Shown here one piece after another: positions 53,804-63,585 of a stretch of 64,000 nt of DNA (position 1 is its first letter; each line of letters opens with the position of its first letter). The stretch is from Hyphomonas sp. (lineage in GTDB: Bacteria; Pseudomonadota; Alphaproteobacteria; Caulobacterales; Hyphomonadaceae). Location: contig NZ_WGLO01000008.1 of the NCBI RefSeq assembly GCF_016125515.1, positions 248,001-312,000 of the forward strand, written 5' to 3'. Under the pieces are notes generated by a model that saw only the letters and a program-made list of their open reading frames with translations, was not told where the DNA came from and made no database searches. The translations under genes were made by a program, and so were the position numbers.

Positions 53804-55300
53804 ATGGCCATGAAACATTCTCTCGACATGCGCCAGGGCCAGTCCCTGGTAATGACGCCGCAACTCCAGCAGGCGATCAAACTTCTGCAGCTGTCGAACC
53901 AGGAGCTTGCCGAGTTTGTCGAAGCCGAACTTGAGCGCAATCCGCTGCTGCTCAAGGTTGAGGACGAGGGCGCGCCGGTTGTCGAAGCCGCCGAGCCGCA
54001 AGGCCGTGAGGAACTGTCGCTGGATGACCGCTCGGGGCAGGGGGAAGCGCGCGAACAGCTCGATGCTCCGGGTGAAGACGTTTATGAGCCGGGCACCGGC
54101 TCCGATGCCGGCGAGCCAGTCAACGCCTCCGGCCCTTCGGCCACGACCGACTGGTCGAGTGCCGGCAGTGGCCAGCAGGCTTCCGAAGATTTCGACTATA
54201 CGGCCAACCTGTCGAGCGATGTGACGCTGGCTGAACACCTGCACATGCAGCTGAATTTCGCCGGGCTTTCGGACGTGGACCGCCTGATCGCGGCCCGCCT
54301 GATCGACGAGACCGACGAGACAGGCTATCTGCGCGCCCCGCTGGACGATGTCGCGCGTTCGCTCGGCGCCGACATCGCGAATGTGGAAGCCGTGCTGCGC
54401 GTCTGCCAGGGTTTTGACCCAACCGGCGTGATGGCCCGCTCGATCCCGGAATGTCTGGCGCTGCAGTTGAAGGACCGCGGCCGTCTGGATCCGGCCATGC
54501 AGGCGATGCTCGACAATCTCCACCTGGTCGCCAAGCATGACATCAAGGGCCTGATGGATGTGTGCGGTGTCGACAAGGCCGACGTCCAGGACATGCTGCT
54601 TGAGCTGCGCCAATTGTCGCCGAAGCCTGGCGCAGGCTTTTCCAGCGATACGACCGTTGCCGTGGCGCCGGACGTTTATGTCCGTGAGCTGCCGAACGGC
54701 ATGTATGCGGTGGAACTCAATTCCGACACGCTGCCGCGTGTCCTGATGGACAAGGCCTATTACGCTGAGGTCACGGCGCTGCCGATGCGAGAGAAGGAAA
54801 AGGAATTCATTTCCGAATGCGCGGCCTCGGCGACCTGGCTGATCAAGTCGCTCGACCAACGGGCCCGCACGATCCTGAAAGTGGCGAGCGAGATCGTCCG
54901 CCAGCAGGATGGTTTCTTTGCACACGGCGTGGCGCATCTGCGGCCTCTCAACCTCAAACAGGTGGCGGATGCGATCGAGATGCATGAATCGACCGTCAGC
55001 CGCGTGACCACCAACAAATACATGGCCACGCCGCGCGGCCTGTTCGAACTCAAATACTTCTTCTCCGCCTCGATTCCTGCGACCGGCGGCGGCGAAGCCC
55101 ATTCGGCCGAAGCCGTCCGTCACCGGATCAAACAGCTGATCGATGAGGAAGCCGCCGATGACGTCCTGTCGGACGACCAGATCGTCGAGATCCTCACCGG
55201 CTTCGGTATCGACATCGCCCGCCGCACGGTGGCGAAGTACCGCGAAAGCCTGAACATCCCCTCGAGCGTCCAGCGCCGCCGGATGGGCAAGGCGAGCTGA
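53804..55300 (+). CDS. rpoN: RNA polymerase sigma-54 factor
   Basis: The 498-residue protein starts with region I (RQGQSLVMTPQLQQAIKLLQ), has an acidic linker, the core-binding region with AARLIDETDETGYLRAPLDD and the helix-turn-helix MHESTVSRVTTNKYM, and ends with the RpoN box ARRTVAKYRESLNIPSSVQR. It directs sigma-54 promoters. Start 53804 is 18 bp after lptB. In many relatives rpoN is followed by hpf and ptsN; here a palindrome and a convergent gene follow instead. Confidence 0.97.
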   Translation: MAMKHSLDMRQGQSLVMTPQLQQAIKLLQLSNQELAEFVEAELERNPLLLKVEDEGAPVVEAAEPQGREELSLDDRSGQGEAREQLDAPGEDVYEPGTGSDAGEPVNASGPSATTDWSSAGSGQQASEDFDYTANLSSDVTLAEHLHMQLNFAGLSDVDRLIAARLIDETDETGYLRAPLDDVARSLGADIANVEAVLRVCQGFDPTGVMARSIPECLALQLKDRGRLDPAMQAMLDNLHLVAKHDIKGLMDVCGVDKADVQDMLLELRQLSPKPGAGFSSDTTVAVAPDVYVRELPNGMYAVELNSDTLPRVLMDKAYYAEVTALPMREKEKEFISECAASATWLIKSLDQRARTILKVASEIVRQQDGFFAHGVAHLRPLNLKQVADAIEMHESTVSRVTTNKYMATPRGLFELKYFFSASIPATGGGEAHSAEAVRHRIKQLIDEEAADDVLSDDQIVEILTGFGIDIARRTVAKYRESLNIPSSVQRRRMGKAS

Positions 55301-55324
55301 CGGGTTCGCTTCGGCGCTTTGCTT

Positions 55325-55387
55325 TTGCCTCGGCCCCACCCTGGCCCTCCCCCAGTTCCGGGGAGGGCCAGGGTGGGGCCGAGGCAA
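55325..55387. repeat. 28-bp perfect inverted repeat after rpoN
   Basis: Two arms at 55325-55352 and 55360-55387 are perfectly complementary with a 7-base loop (CAGTTCC). The arm is C-rich and begins TTGCCTCGGCC. It lies 25 bp after the rpoN stop and 86 bp before the stop of the convergent ribokinase. No T-run follows, so it is either a bidirectional transcription stop or a member of a dispersed palindromic repeat family. Confidence 0.9.
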
Positions 55388-55472
55388 GCACGACCATCGG
55401 GACTGGCATGGTCATCCGGATAAAGAGCGTGACCCTGCGATTTCGCGCAGCATGAGCTTGGAGGCGGATCGG

Positions 55473-56312
55473 TCAGTCCAGCAGGGCTTCGACCTGGCGG
55501 CGGGTTGGGAGGCTGGGTTGGGCGCCGGGGCGGGTGCAGGCGGCTGCTCCGGCGGCGACAGCAAAGGACAGGGCCGCTGCGTCTGACTGGCCTTCGATCA
55601 GGGCCGTGGTGAGCGCGGCGAAGAAGGTGTCACCGGCGCCGACTGTGTCGACGACCTGCACGGCGGGCGGCCGCGCCGAAGCGATCCGCTCGCCGCTTAG
55701 CCAGAGCTCTGCGCCGTCACCGCCGAGTGAGATGGCCACACGGCGTCCGGGGGCGTGCAGGGCCGCGCCATAGAAGGCGGCTTCGGTTTCGTTGACGACA
55801 ATGAGATCGGCCTCGGCGAGCAGCGCGTCTGGCACGGGCAGGGCCGGGGCGAGGTTCAGGGCGACGAAGCCTGTGGCCTTCTGCGCGGCGGCGAGAAGGA
55901 CCGGGACGGGCACTTCCAGAACGCCCATCATGTGACCGATGGCTTCGCTATGGACATCGGCGGGGGCGAGCGCATTGTTCGCCCCCGGACAAACGACGAT
56001 CAGGTTTTCGCCATCCGGCGCGACGGCGATCAGGGCGACGCCTGTGGTCTCACCGTTCAGGGAATGGGTGGCGGAGAGATCGACGCCGCCGGCCCTTAGC
56101 AGTTTCAGCGCCTCTTCCGCCATGTCGTCATGCCCGACGGCAGCGATGAGCCGGACGTTCTGGCCGAGGCGGGCGGCGGCGAGCGCCTGGTTCGCCCCTT
56201 TGCCGCCCGGATAGCGCGCGAGGCGCGCGCCGGTGACCGTTTCGCCGGGATGCGGCAGCGGCGCGCCGGAGGCGACGAGATCGAGATTGACCGAGCCGAC
56301 GACGGTGATCAT
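55473..56312 (-). CDS. rbsK: Ribokinase-family sugar kinase
   Basis: The 279-residue protein has the PfkB motifs GSVNLDLVAS, the substrate loop YPGGKGANQALAAARLG and the anion-hole/catalytic-Asp motif DTVGAGDTFFAAL. The pattern NLAPALPVPDALL and VNETEAAFYG match ribokinase, which makes ribose-5-phosphate. It overlaps the nucleoside hydrolase gene by 4 bp, so the two enzymes probably act in sequence on ribose released from nucleosides. It is somewhat shorter than the usual 300-310 residues. Confidence 0.88.
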   Translation of the reverse strand: MITVVGSVNLDLVASGAPLPHPGETVTGARLARYPGGKGANQALAAARLGQNVRLIAAVGHDDMAEEALKLLRAGGVDLSATHSLNGETTGVALIAVAPDGENLIVVCPGANNALAPADVHSEAIGHMMGVLEVPVPVLLAAAQKATGFVALNLAPALPVPDALLAEADLIVVNETEAAFYGAALHAPGRRVAISLGGDGAELWLSGERIASARPPAVQVVDTVGAGDTFFAALTTALIEGQSDAAALSFAVAAGAAACTRPGAQPSLPTRRQVEALLD

Positions 56313-57244
56313 GCGCGCGCCTTCAACAGATCTTCGACGAGGGCGAAGAAGCCGTCTGCATCGGCGACAGTGACCCAGCGATGGGGGGCGCGCGGGCCGT
56401 CCTTGACGCGCGTGCGGCCAAAGTCCTTGCCCGGACGGGTGACAACGCTGACGCGGCAGCGCTTGGTCTGGAAGAGGTGCGGGGCGAGCACCCAGCCGAC
56501 CGTGGACGGATCATGCATCGGCACCTGCATGCCGGGGCGCCAGCGCAGCTCCAGCCGGTTGGCGGCGTCGAGCAGGTCAGCCATCAAGGCGGCATTGCGG
56601 CCGGGCAGGGCGCGGATCCGGTCCACGCGGGCCTGCTCGGCGCGCACCTGGTGGGTCGCGTCGAGGGCGAGCACGACGGTGGGCAAGCCCGCATCGAAGA
56701 CGATGGCAGCCGCGTGGGGGTCAGCGTAGATGTTGAACTCGGCGGTGGGCGTGATGTTGCCGCCGGCGGTATCGGCGCCGCCCATGATGACGAGCTCGCG
56801 GATCCCTTTAGCGATGTGCGGTGCCATGATCAGGGCGGTAGCCAGATTGGTCATTGGGCCGGAGATGATGACCGTGTAGCCGCCTTTGGGCGAGGCGGAG
56901 AGCTTGTCGATCAGGACATTGACGGCATGGCCGGCGGCGAGCGGCGCTTTCGGATCGAAGACGTCCATGCCTGCGATCCCGGATTCGCCGTGGAAATCCT
57001 CGGCGGTGACCATCTTGCGGGCCATCGGGCGCGGGCAGCCGGCATGGACGGGAATGTCCGCCCGGCCCATCCGCTCACAGACCATGCGCGCATTGCGGCT
57101 GGTGAAGGCGAGGGGCACGTTGCCGGCCACGGTGGTGATGGCCTCGACATTGAGGCGCGGGCTGAGGAAGGCCATGATCAGCATCACCGCATCATCGATG
57201 CCGGGATCGCAATCGATGATCAGGGGCAGGGGCGTGTCGGTCAT
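56309..57244 (-). CDS. Nucleoside hydrolase (inosine-uridine preferring type)
   Basis: The 311-residue protein has the calcium-binding IIDCDPGIDDAVMLI near its start, VTAEDFHGESGI, the NITPTAEFNIYADPHAA loop and the HDPSTVGWVLAP motif with the active-site His. It cleaves the N-glycosidic bond of ribonucleosides to base and ribose. It overlaps ribokinase and the thioesterase-like gene by 4 bp each (ATGA), so this is a three-gene operon, thioesterase to hydrolase to kinase. Base preference is not decided. Confidence 0.92.
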   Translation of the reverse strand: MTDTPLPLIIDCDPGIDDAVMLIMAFLSPRLNVEAITTVAGNVPLAFTSRNARMVCERMGRADIPVHAGCPRPMARKMVTAEDFHGESGIAGMDVFDPKAPLAAGHAVNVLIDKLSASPKGGYTVIISGPMTNLATALIMAPHIAKGIRELVIMGGADTAGGNITPTAEFNIYADPHAAAIVFDAGLPTVVLALDATHQVRAEQARVDRIRALPGRNAALMADLLDAANRLELRWRPGMQVPMHDPSTVGWVLAPHLFQTKRCRVSVVTRPGKDFGRTRVKDGPRAPHRWVTVADADGFFALVEDLLKARA

Positions 57245-57762
57245 CCGCGGGCTCTCAATTCGGCGATGGCGTGGGTGAACTGGGAATCAAGCGGCGGACT
57301 TTCCAGCGTCTGGCCCAGCACCTCAAGCGCCATCTCGGCGGTGATCTTCACTTTCTTGCGGCCATAGAGACGCGCGACCATATGGCTTTCGGCGCAGACG
57401 CTGCCGTTCGAGACGAACTTGTGCTCGAAGCAGAGGAACGAGCCGTCCCAGCCGGCGAGGCGGGTCTGCACCTCGAATTTCTGCGGGAAGCGCAGCATGC
57501 GGATATAGTTGAAGGATTCGAACTGGACGATCGGGATCCAGCCGCGTTTGCGGTAGGCCTTCAGGGCGCCGGTGCGGCCCATGTAGTTCATCATGCCGAG
57601 ATCGGTGAAAGAGGAATAGCGCGAGTTCGTCATGTGGCCCATCGGGTCCTGGTCGCCCAGCCAGACGGCGGAGCGCACGATGTGCAGGTCCATCAGGCCA
57701 GTGTGCACCTTCGTGAAGAAGGCGGGCAGGAAAACCCGCAGGAATCGGAAAAAGAGGTTCAT
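57241..57762 (-). CDS. Hotdog-fold thioesterase-like protein (4HBT/THEM6-like)
   Basis: The 173-residue protein has the hotdog pattern WLGDQDPMGHMTNSRYSSFT with the Asp and the Asn/His of 4-hydroxybenzoyl-CoA thioesterases, IVQFESFNYIRMLRFPQKFE and a final HMVARLYGRKKVKI. The N-terminus (FFRFLRVFLPAFF) is hydrophobic and may attach it to the membrane, as in THEM6-like members. The substrate is unknown. It is the first gene of the nucleoside salvage operon but has no obvious link to that pathway. Confidence 0.8.
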   Translation of the reverse strand: MNLFFRFLRVFLPAFFTKVHTGLMDLHIVRSAVWLGDQDPMGHMTNSRYSSFTDLGMMNYMGRTGALKAYRKRGWIPIVQFESFNYIRMLRFPQKFEVQTRLAGWDGSFLCFEHKFVSNGSVCAESHMVARLYGRKKVKITAEMALEVLGQTLESPPLDSQFTHAIAELRARG

Positions 57763-57874
57763 GTCTGGCCCGGTCGTTTCCTCGGCGGAGTGTTATCCCT
57801 CATGTCTATGCGAAGCATGAAGGCGCGTTTCAAGCGCCATGCCACAGACAGGCCGGATGACCGGCGAGGACGCG

Positions 57875-60800
57875 TTACTCGGCGGGCTGGCTAAGCGCTT
57901 CGGTTTCGGCGTCCAGACGGCGGGCAACATCGCCGGGCGATCCCGTGCGGCGGGCCAGCAGGCTGTAGGCGGCGGGTACGACGAGGAGGCTGACCGAGAC
58001 GGCCGCGATGGCGCCGAAGAGCACCACGACACCGATGGCCAGGCGCGTTTCGGCGCCGGCCCCGGAGGACAGGATCAGCGGCAGGGCTCCGGCCGCGGTG
58101 GTCAGGCCGGTCATCAGGATCGGGCGCAGGCGGGCGAGGGCGGCCTCCTTGAGGGCGACGTCGAAATCCTTGCCCTCGTCGCGCAGCTGGTTGGCGAACT
58201 CGACAACGAGAATGCCGTTCTTGGCGGCGAGGCCGATCAGCATGATCAGGCCGATCTGCGTGTAGATGTTCAGCGTCTGGCCGGTCATCCAGAGACCGAA
58301 CAGGCCGCCGGCGATGGTGGCGGGCACGGCGAGGATGATGACCAGAGGGTGGATCCAGCTTTCGAACTGGGCGGCCAGCACGAGGAAGACGATCAATAGG
58401 CCGAGGCCGAAGACGAAGAGGATGGACGAGCCGGACGAGCGGAACTCGAGCGACTGTCCCTTGAAATCGATCTGGGCTTCCTGAGGGAGCACGTCGCGGG
58501 CCACGCGCTCCATGCCGTCGAGAGCGGTGCCGAGGGTGACGCCGGGCGCGAGGCCAGCGTCGATCGTGATCGCCCGGACGCGGTTGTAGCGGTTGAGCGT
58601 GGGGCTGTCGGCGTAGGGTTCGATGGTGACGACGGCGGCCAGCGGAACCAGTTCGCCGGACTGGGCCGAGCGAACATATATGTTCTGCACATCATTGGGC
58701 GTGCTCTGCTCGGTGCGCAGGCCTTCAAGGATGACGTCATATTCCTCGCCATTGTCGATATAGGTCGTCACGCGGCGAGCGCCGAGCATGGTCTGCAGGG
58801 TCGATCCGATTTCGGAGACCGTGACGCCGAGATCGGCAGCGCGATCATAATTTATCTGTATACGGTATTGCGGCTGGGTTTCCTTGAAATCCCAATCGAT
58901 ATCCGTGAGGCCGGGATTGTCCTTTTCGAGGGCGGCGACGAAGGTGTCGCGCCATTCGACGAGCTGCTCATAGGACGGACCGCCGATGACGAACTGGACC
59001 GGCTTGCCGCCGCCGCCGGCGAGGCCCTGGCGCATGATGGCGAAGGCACGGATGCCGGGCAGGTCAGACATCTTGCCGTTGATCTCGGCAATGATGTCAT
59101 TGGCCGGGCGGCGGCTCGCCCAGTCGTCGAGCACGGCGACCACGTTGCCCTGATTGTAGGCGTTGGAGCCGAAGCCGGGCGCGCGCACCAGCAGGCGGCT
59201 GATCTCCCCGGACTCGGTGTAAGGCAGCAGGCGGCGTTCGATCTCGTCGAGATATTTCGACATGTATTCGAACGAGGCGCCTTCCGGGCCGCGCACGCTG
59301 ATGAAGAAGCTGCCACGGTCTTCCTGCGGCGCATATTCCTGGCCGAGATGCTGGAACAGGAACCAGATCGCTACGAAGGCGCCGATCAGGCCAGCCACCA
59401 TGATGATCGGGAAACGGACGATCACGTTGAAGACGTGACCGTAGAGGAATTTCAGCCCGTCGAAGATGCGGTCGACGATGTTCGGCAGGAGCGCGAGCAG
59501 GCCTTTGCGGTTTTCCACATGCGGCTGGAGGATCTTCGACGCGATCATTGGCGACAGGGACAGGGCGACGAAACTGGAAAAGCCGACGGCGGCGGCGATC
59601 GTGATCGCAAATTCGGTGAACAGACGGCCCGTATTGCCCTGCATGAAGGTGATGGGAATGAACACAGCCATCAGCACCATGGTGGTGGCAACGACCGCGA
59701 AGCCGACCTGGCGGGTGCCGTTGAACGCGGCAACGAGCGGGGTTTCGCCCAGCTCCTCCATGCGGCGGTGGATGTTCTCGAGCACGACGATGGCGTCGTC
59801 CACGATCAGGCCGATGGCGAGCACGAGCGCGAGCAGGGTGAGCAGGTTCAGCGACAGGCCGAGACCGAGCATGACCATGAAAGTGGCGATCACCGACACG
59901 GGTACGGTGACGGCGGGAATGATGGTCGCCCGGGCACTGCCTAGGAAGAGGAAGATCACAAGGGTAACGAGCAGGACGGCGATGCCGAGCGTCAGCCAGA
60001 CTTCGCGGATCGACGCTTCGATGAAGACCGAACTGTCGAACGACATGTAGATCTGCATGCCGTCGGGCAGGGATTTGTTGAGCTCCATCGCCAGCCCCTT
60101 GGCGGCCTTAGCCACCTCGACCGTATTGGCGGTCGATTGCTTGACGATACCGAGTCCGATCATCGGCTGGCCGTTGCCGCGGAAGGTCGTGCGGTCATTC
60201 TCCGTGCCGCGTTCGACGCGGGCGACATCGCCGAGACGGACGAGATAGCCATCACCCTGGGCAATCACGAGACCGGAGAAATCCTCCGCCGTGCGGAAGG
60301 CGCGGTCGATGCGCATGGTGTAGTAGAGGTCGCCGGATTCGAGGTTGCCGGCGGGGGCTTCGATATTCTCGGCGCGCAGAGCGCGTTCGATGTCGCCTGA
60401 GGTCAGGCCGCGTGCGGCGAGAGCCCGGCGGTCGATCCATACACGCATGGCATAGTCGCGTGCACCGCCGACCTGTACGCGGGCCACCCCGTCGAGGGCG
60501 GAGAAGCGGTCGACCAGGTAGCGGTTGGCATAGTCGGTCAGCTCGGGCGTCGCGAGCCGTTCGCTGGCGAGGTTCATCCAGAGAATCACATCGGAATCGG
60601 CGTCCGCCTTCTGGACTTCCGGTGGATCGGCTTCGTCGGGCAGGTTGTTGAGGATGCCGGAGACGCGGTCGCGCACATCATTTGCGGCGGACTCGATGTC
60701 GCGCGTGATGTTGAACTCGATCGAGATGTTCGAGCGGCCATCGGAGGAACGCGAGTTGATAAAGCGCACGCCTTCGACGCCGGCGATCCGGTCTTCGATG

Positions 60801-60997
60801 ATCTGGGTGATGCGGGTTTCGACGACCGAGGCCGAGGCGCCCGGATAGTTGGTGCTGATTGAGACGACCGGCGGGTCGATATCCGGATACTCGCGCAGGG
60901 ACAGGCGCGAGAACGCGACCAGTCCGAACACGATCAGGATCAGCGCCAGGACCGAGGCAAAGACCGGCCGCTTGATCGAGGTATCCGAGAGCAGCAT
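57875..60997 (-). CDS. RND-family efflux pump, inner-membrane transporter (AcrB/MexF-like)
   Basis: The 1040-residue protein begins MLLSDTSIKRPVFASVLALI and has twelve membrane segments, two large periplasmic loops and the proton-relay region LVLAIGLIVDDAIVVLENIH, with the conserved Asp-Asp. The second half has LIMLIGLAAKNGILVVEFAN. This pump class expels drugs, detergents, dyes or organic acids in complex with an adaptor and an outer-membrane factor. The frame is open to 61039, but start 60997 fits the family and a GGGAG site. It is the last gene of its operon. Confidence 0.95.
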   Translation of the reverse strand: MLLSDTSIKRPVFASVLALILIVFGLVAFSRLSLREYPDIDPPVVSISTNYPGASASVVETRITQIIEDRIAGVEGVRFINSRSSDGRSNISIEFNITRDIESAANDVRDRVSGILNNLPDEADPPEVQKADADSDVILWMNLASERLATPELTDYANRYLVDRFSALDGVARVQVGGARDYAMRVWIDRRALAARGLTSGDIERALRAENIEAPAGNLESGDLYYTMRIDRAFRTAEDFSGLVIAQGDGYLVRLGDVARVERGTENDRTTFRGNGQPMIGLGIVKQSTANTVEVAKAAKGLAMELNKSLPDGMQIYMSFDSSVFIEASIREVWLTLGIAVLLVTLVIFLFLGSARATIIPAVTVPVSVIATFMVMLGLGLSLNLLTLLALVLAIGLIVDDAIVVLENIHRRMEELGETPLVAAFNGTRQVGFAVVATTMVLMAVFIPITFMQGNTGRLFTEFAITIAAAVGFSSFVALSLSPMIASKILQPHVENRKGLLALLPNIVDRIFDGLKFLYGHVFNVIVRFPIIMVAGLIGAFVAIWFLFQHLGQEYAPQEDRGSFFISVRGPEGASFEYMSKYLDEIERRLLPYTESGEISRLLVRAPGFGSNAYNQGNVVAVLDDWASRRPANDIIAEINGKMSDLPGIRAFAIMRQGLAGGGGKPVQFVIGGPSYEQLVEWRDTFVAALEKDNPGLTDIDWDFKETQPQYRIQINYDRAADLGVTVSEIGSTLQTMLGARRVTTYIDNGEEYDVILEGLRTEQSTPNDVQNIYVRSAQSGELVPLAAVVTIEPYADSPTLNRYNRVRAITIDAGLAPGVTLGTALDGMERVARDVLPQEAQIDFKGQSLEFRSSGSSILFVFGLGLLIVFLVLAAQFESWIHPLVIILAVPATIAGGLFGLWMTGQTLNIYTQIGLIMLIGLAAKNGILVVEFANQLRDEGKDFDVALKEAALARLRPILMTGLTTAAGALPLILSSGAGAETRLAIGVVVLFGAIAAVSVSLLVVPAAYSLLARRTGSPGDVARRLDAETEALSQPAE

Positions 60998-61001
60998 CGC
61001 C

Positions 61002-62144
61002 CTACTCCCGGTTCGCGCCGGCGGGCGATCCGCCGCCACCTGCGCCGCCGGGGAGGGACGGTTTGAGGATCGACTGGTCGCGAACGATCATGGCGGCGCC
61101 TTCGCGCAGGCGCAGCGCGCCTTCGGTGACGACCTTCTGGCCGGTTTCCAGACCCGAGAGGATTTCGACGCGGCCATCCTGGCGCAGGCCGACCTGAACC
61201 TTCACACGGTTCGCGATGGGGCCCTGTGCAGTCTCGGACACGGCCCAGACGAAGGTTTCAGGGCCAAGTGGCTGGAGCGCCACTTCCGGCACAGACAGGG
61301 TCTGGCGCGGATCAGCGAGCAGGGTGACGGCGACGAACATGCCGGCTTTAAGGATGCCGTCATCGTTCGGGATCATGGCGCGCACGCGCACCGAGCGCGT
61401 GACCGGATCGATCATGTTGTCGATGCTGGAGACCTTGCCCTTGAAGGTGCGGCCGGGAAGGTCGGCGCTGCGGGCCTCGATCTCGAGGCCGGACTTCAGG
61501 CTGGTCAGGAAGATCGAGGGGACGGCAAAGTCGAGGCGCATGACGCTGTCGTCGATCAGGGTGGCCACGACATCGCCGGGACGGACGAAGGAGCCGACGC
61601 TGACCTGCCGGAAGCCGAGCACGCCGTCGAAAGGCGCGACCAGCACGCGGTCGCGCTGGCGCGACTGGACGGCGCGCAGCTGGGCCGCGGCGGCATTGGA
61701 ATTGCGGCGGGCGACTTCAAGTTCGGCCTGGGAGACGGCCCCTTGTGCGGCCAGCGGCTCAAGCCGGGCGAGATCCTGGTTGGCCTGGGCGAGTTGGGCC
61801 TCAGCCGCCTCGACCAGCGCGGTCTGTTCGCGCTGGGCCAGCGAGATCAGCGTCTTGCCGGCCTTCACGCGCTCCCCATCCTCGAAATAGACGGCCGTGA
61901 CGCGGTCGGACGCGCTGAGCGTAAGGTCGGCGCGTTCGTTGGGTTCCAGCGTGCCGATGGCCTCGACGCGGTTGGCGAAAGTCTGCACGCGGGCCGGTTC
62001 TGCGAACACGCTGGCCGGGGGCGGGCCGCCGCCGGGCCGGCCACCGCCGCTGCGCTGCTGTGTCAGGCCGGGCGTGGCCATCAGCAGACCGAGCGCGACG
62101 ACAGTCACGGTCCGGGTCAGGGGGTTGCGGATCAGGATCTTCAT
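61002..62144 (-). CDS. RND efflux adaptor (membrane fusion protein)
   Basis: The 380-residue protein has an N-terminal signal (TVTVVALGLLMATPGLT), a Gly/Pro-rich segment, a lipoyl-like domain (YFEDGERVKAGKTLISL), an alpha-hairpin (about 95-150), a second lipoyl half VLVAPFDGVLGFRQVSVGSF and a beta-barrel region. It bridges the RND pump and the outer-membrane channel in the periplasm. Its stop is 4 bp from the pump start. No Cys at the cleavage site, so it is not a lipoprotein. Confidence 0.93.
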   Translation of the reverse strand: MKILIRNPLTRTVTVVALGLLMATPGLTQQRSGGGRPGGGPPPASVFAEPARVQTFANRVEAIGTLEPNERADLTLSASDRVTAVYFEDGERVKAGKTLISLAQREQTALVEAAEAQLAQANQDLARLEPLAAQGAVSQAELEVARRNSNAAAAQLRAVQSRQRDRVLVAPFDGVLGFRQVSVGSFVRPGDVVATLIDDSVMRLDFAVPSIFLTSLKSGLEIEARSADLPGRTFKGKVSSIDNMIDPVTRSVRVRAMIPNDDGILKAGMFVAVTLLADPRQTLSVPEVALQPLGPETFVWAVSETAQGPIANRVKVQVGLRQDGRVEILSGLETGQKVVTEGALRLREGAAMIVRDQSILKPSLPGGAGGGGSPAGANRE

Positions 62145-62154
62145 GGTCTTGTTC

Positions 62155-63585
62155 CTAGCCCGCCCGGAAGGCGGTGAGTTCTTCATCGGTCCAGACGCCG
62201 CCCAAGGCGCGATAGGCGCGGATCGCGCGCCGGGCAATTTCAGCTTCGTTGACGGCAAGCCGGTCTTCTGCATCCAGAAGGGTGCGCTGCGCATCGAGCA
62301 CGTCAAGCGAGGAATCGAGGCCTTGTTCGAAGCGCAGGCGCGCCAGTTCGTAAGAACGCCGCGCGGCGGTCAGGGCGGCGTCGAGGTCGGCGCGGCGCTG
62401 GCGTTCGGTCACATAGTTCGAAAGCGCGGTCTCGGCATCGGACAGCGCGTCCAGAACGGCGGCCTCGTAGTCGGCGGCGGCGCCAAGGGTGCGGGCATCA
62501 TTGACGTCGATCTGGACATAGACGCGGCGCAGATCCGGGCCCGACCAGCTGATCGCGGGGCCGAAAGAGAGGCCGATGGAGTCCTCGTTGAAGGCGACGC
62601 CGGTATCGCTGATGACGCCGAACAGGCTGGTGTTCAGCGTGATGCGCGGGAAGAGGCTGGCGCGGGCCGCTTCGCCGAGGGCGAGCGCGCTGCCGATACG
62701 CGCTTCGGCGCGGCGCACGTCCGGACGGCGTCTTAGCATCTGTTCCGGCGTGCCGGTATCGAGCCCGGCGACGAGGCGCGGGATGCGCTTGGCCTGCGCG
62801 GTGTCGAGGTCGAGGGGCAGGGTGGCGGCCTGACCGGTCAGCGCGGCGAGGCGGCTGCGGGCATCGGCGATACTGGCCCGGAAGACCGGCAAGGAGGCGA
62901 GCGTGGTGCGGTACTGGGCCTGGGCGCGGGCCAGGTCGAGCTCGTTGGCGCGGCCATTGTCGAACAGGGTCTGGACGAGGTCGAGGCTGTCTTTCTGGAC
63001 CGAGGCATTGGTTTCGCCGACCGCGAGGCGGGCTTCGGCGCTGCGCAGGTCGATATAGGCGAGGGCGGTTTCGGACGCGACCGTGACGGCAAGGTCGCGG
63101 CGCAGTTCGCGGGCGGCGGCCTCGTCATAGCGGGCCGCCGCGATGGTATCGCCGAGGCGGCCGAACACGTCGAGTTCCCAGGCCGAGGCGAGGGCGGCGG
63201 TGCCGCCGGCGTCGAAATCGTCGTTGCCGCCGGTGGGACGGCTGACTGTGGCGCTGGCGGAGGAGGCGAGGTTGGGGCTCTTGCTGAGGAGGGCGAGGCG
63301 CAACAGCGCTTCGGTCTCAGACACAGAATAATCTGCCCCGCGCAGAACCGGTGAGGCCGCGAGAGCGGTTTCGACGACGCGTGACAGTTCCGGATCGTCG
63401 AAGCCGGTCCACCAGGCGGGGTTCGGGGCGTCGCTTCCGGGAAGGGCGAGGAAATCCGGGCCGGTCTCGATCGGGGCTGGCCCCGCCACAGGGGCTTCGG
63501 GCACACCGGCGCAGCCTGCCAGAATGAGCGCAGCGAGCAGGGCTCCTGAAATCAGGGCCGGCCGGGCAAATTGGAACCTTGTCAT
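62155..63585 (-). CDS. RND efflux outer-membrane factor, NodT family lipoprotein
   Basis: The 476-residue protein has a lipoprotein signal (LAALILAGCAGVPEA) and two repeated coiled-coil and barrel halves, with WWTGFDDPELSRVVETALAA, TLFDNGRANELDLARAQAQY and ARLRFEQGLDSSLDVLDAQR. These match TolC-like NodT channels (OprM type). It is the first gene of the efflux operon; the three genes are separated by 4-10 bp. Regulation is likely through the upstream region at 63586-63946, where a direct repeat lies at 63627-63675. Confidence 0.93.
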   Translation of the reverse strand: MTRFQFARPALISGALLAALILAGCAGVPEAPVAGPAPIETGPDFLALPGSDAPNPAWWTGFDDPELSRVVETALAASPVLRGADYSVSETEALLRLALLSKSPNLASSASATVSRPTGGNDDFDAGGTAALASAWELDVFGRLGDTIAAARYDEAAARELRRDLAVTVASETALAYIDLRSAEARLAVGETNASVQKDSLDLVQTLFDNGRANELDLARAQAQYRTTLASLPVFRASIADARSRLAALTGQAATLPLDLDTAQAKRIPRLVAGLDTGTPEQMLRRRPDVRRAEARIGSALALGEAARASLFPRITLNTSLFGVISDTGVAFNEDSIGLSFGPAISWSGPDLRRVYVQIDVNDARTLGAAADYEAAVLDALSDAETALSNYVTERQRRADLDAALTAARRSYELARLRFEQGLDSSLDVLDAQRTLLDAEDRLAVNEAEIARRAIRAYRALGGVWTDEELTAFRAG

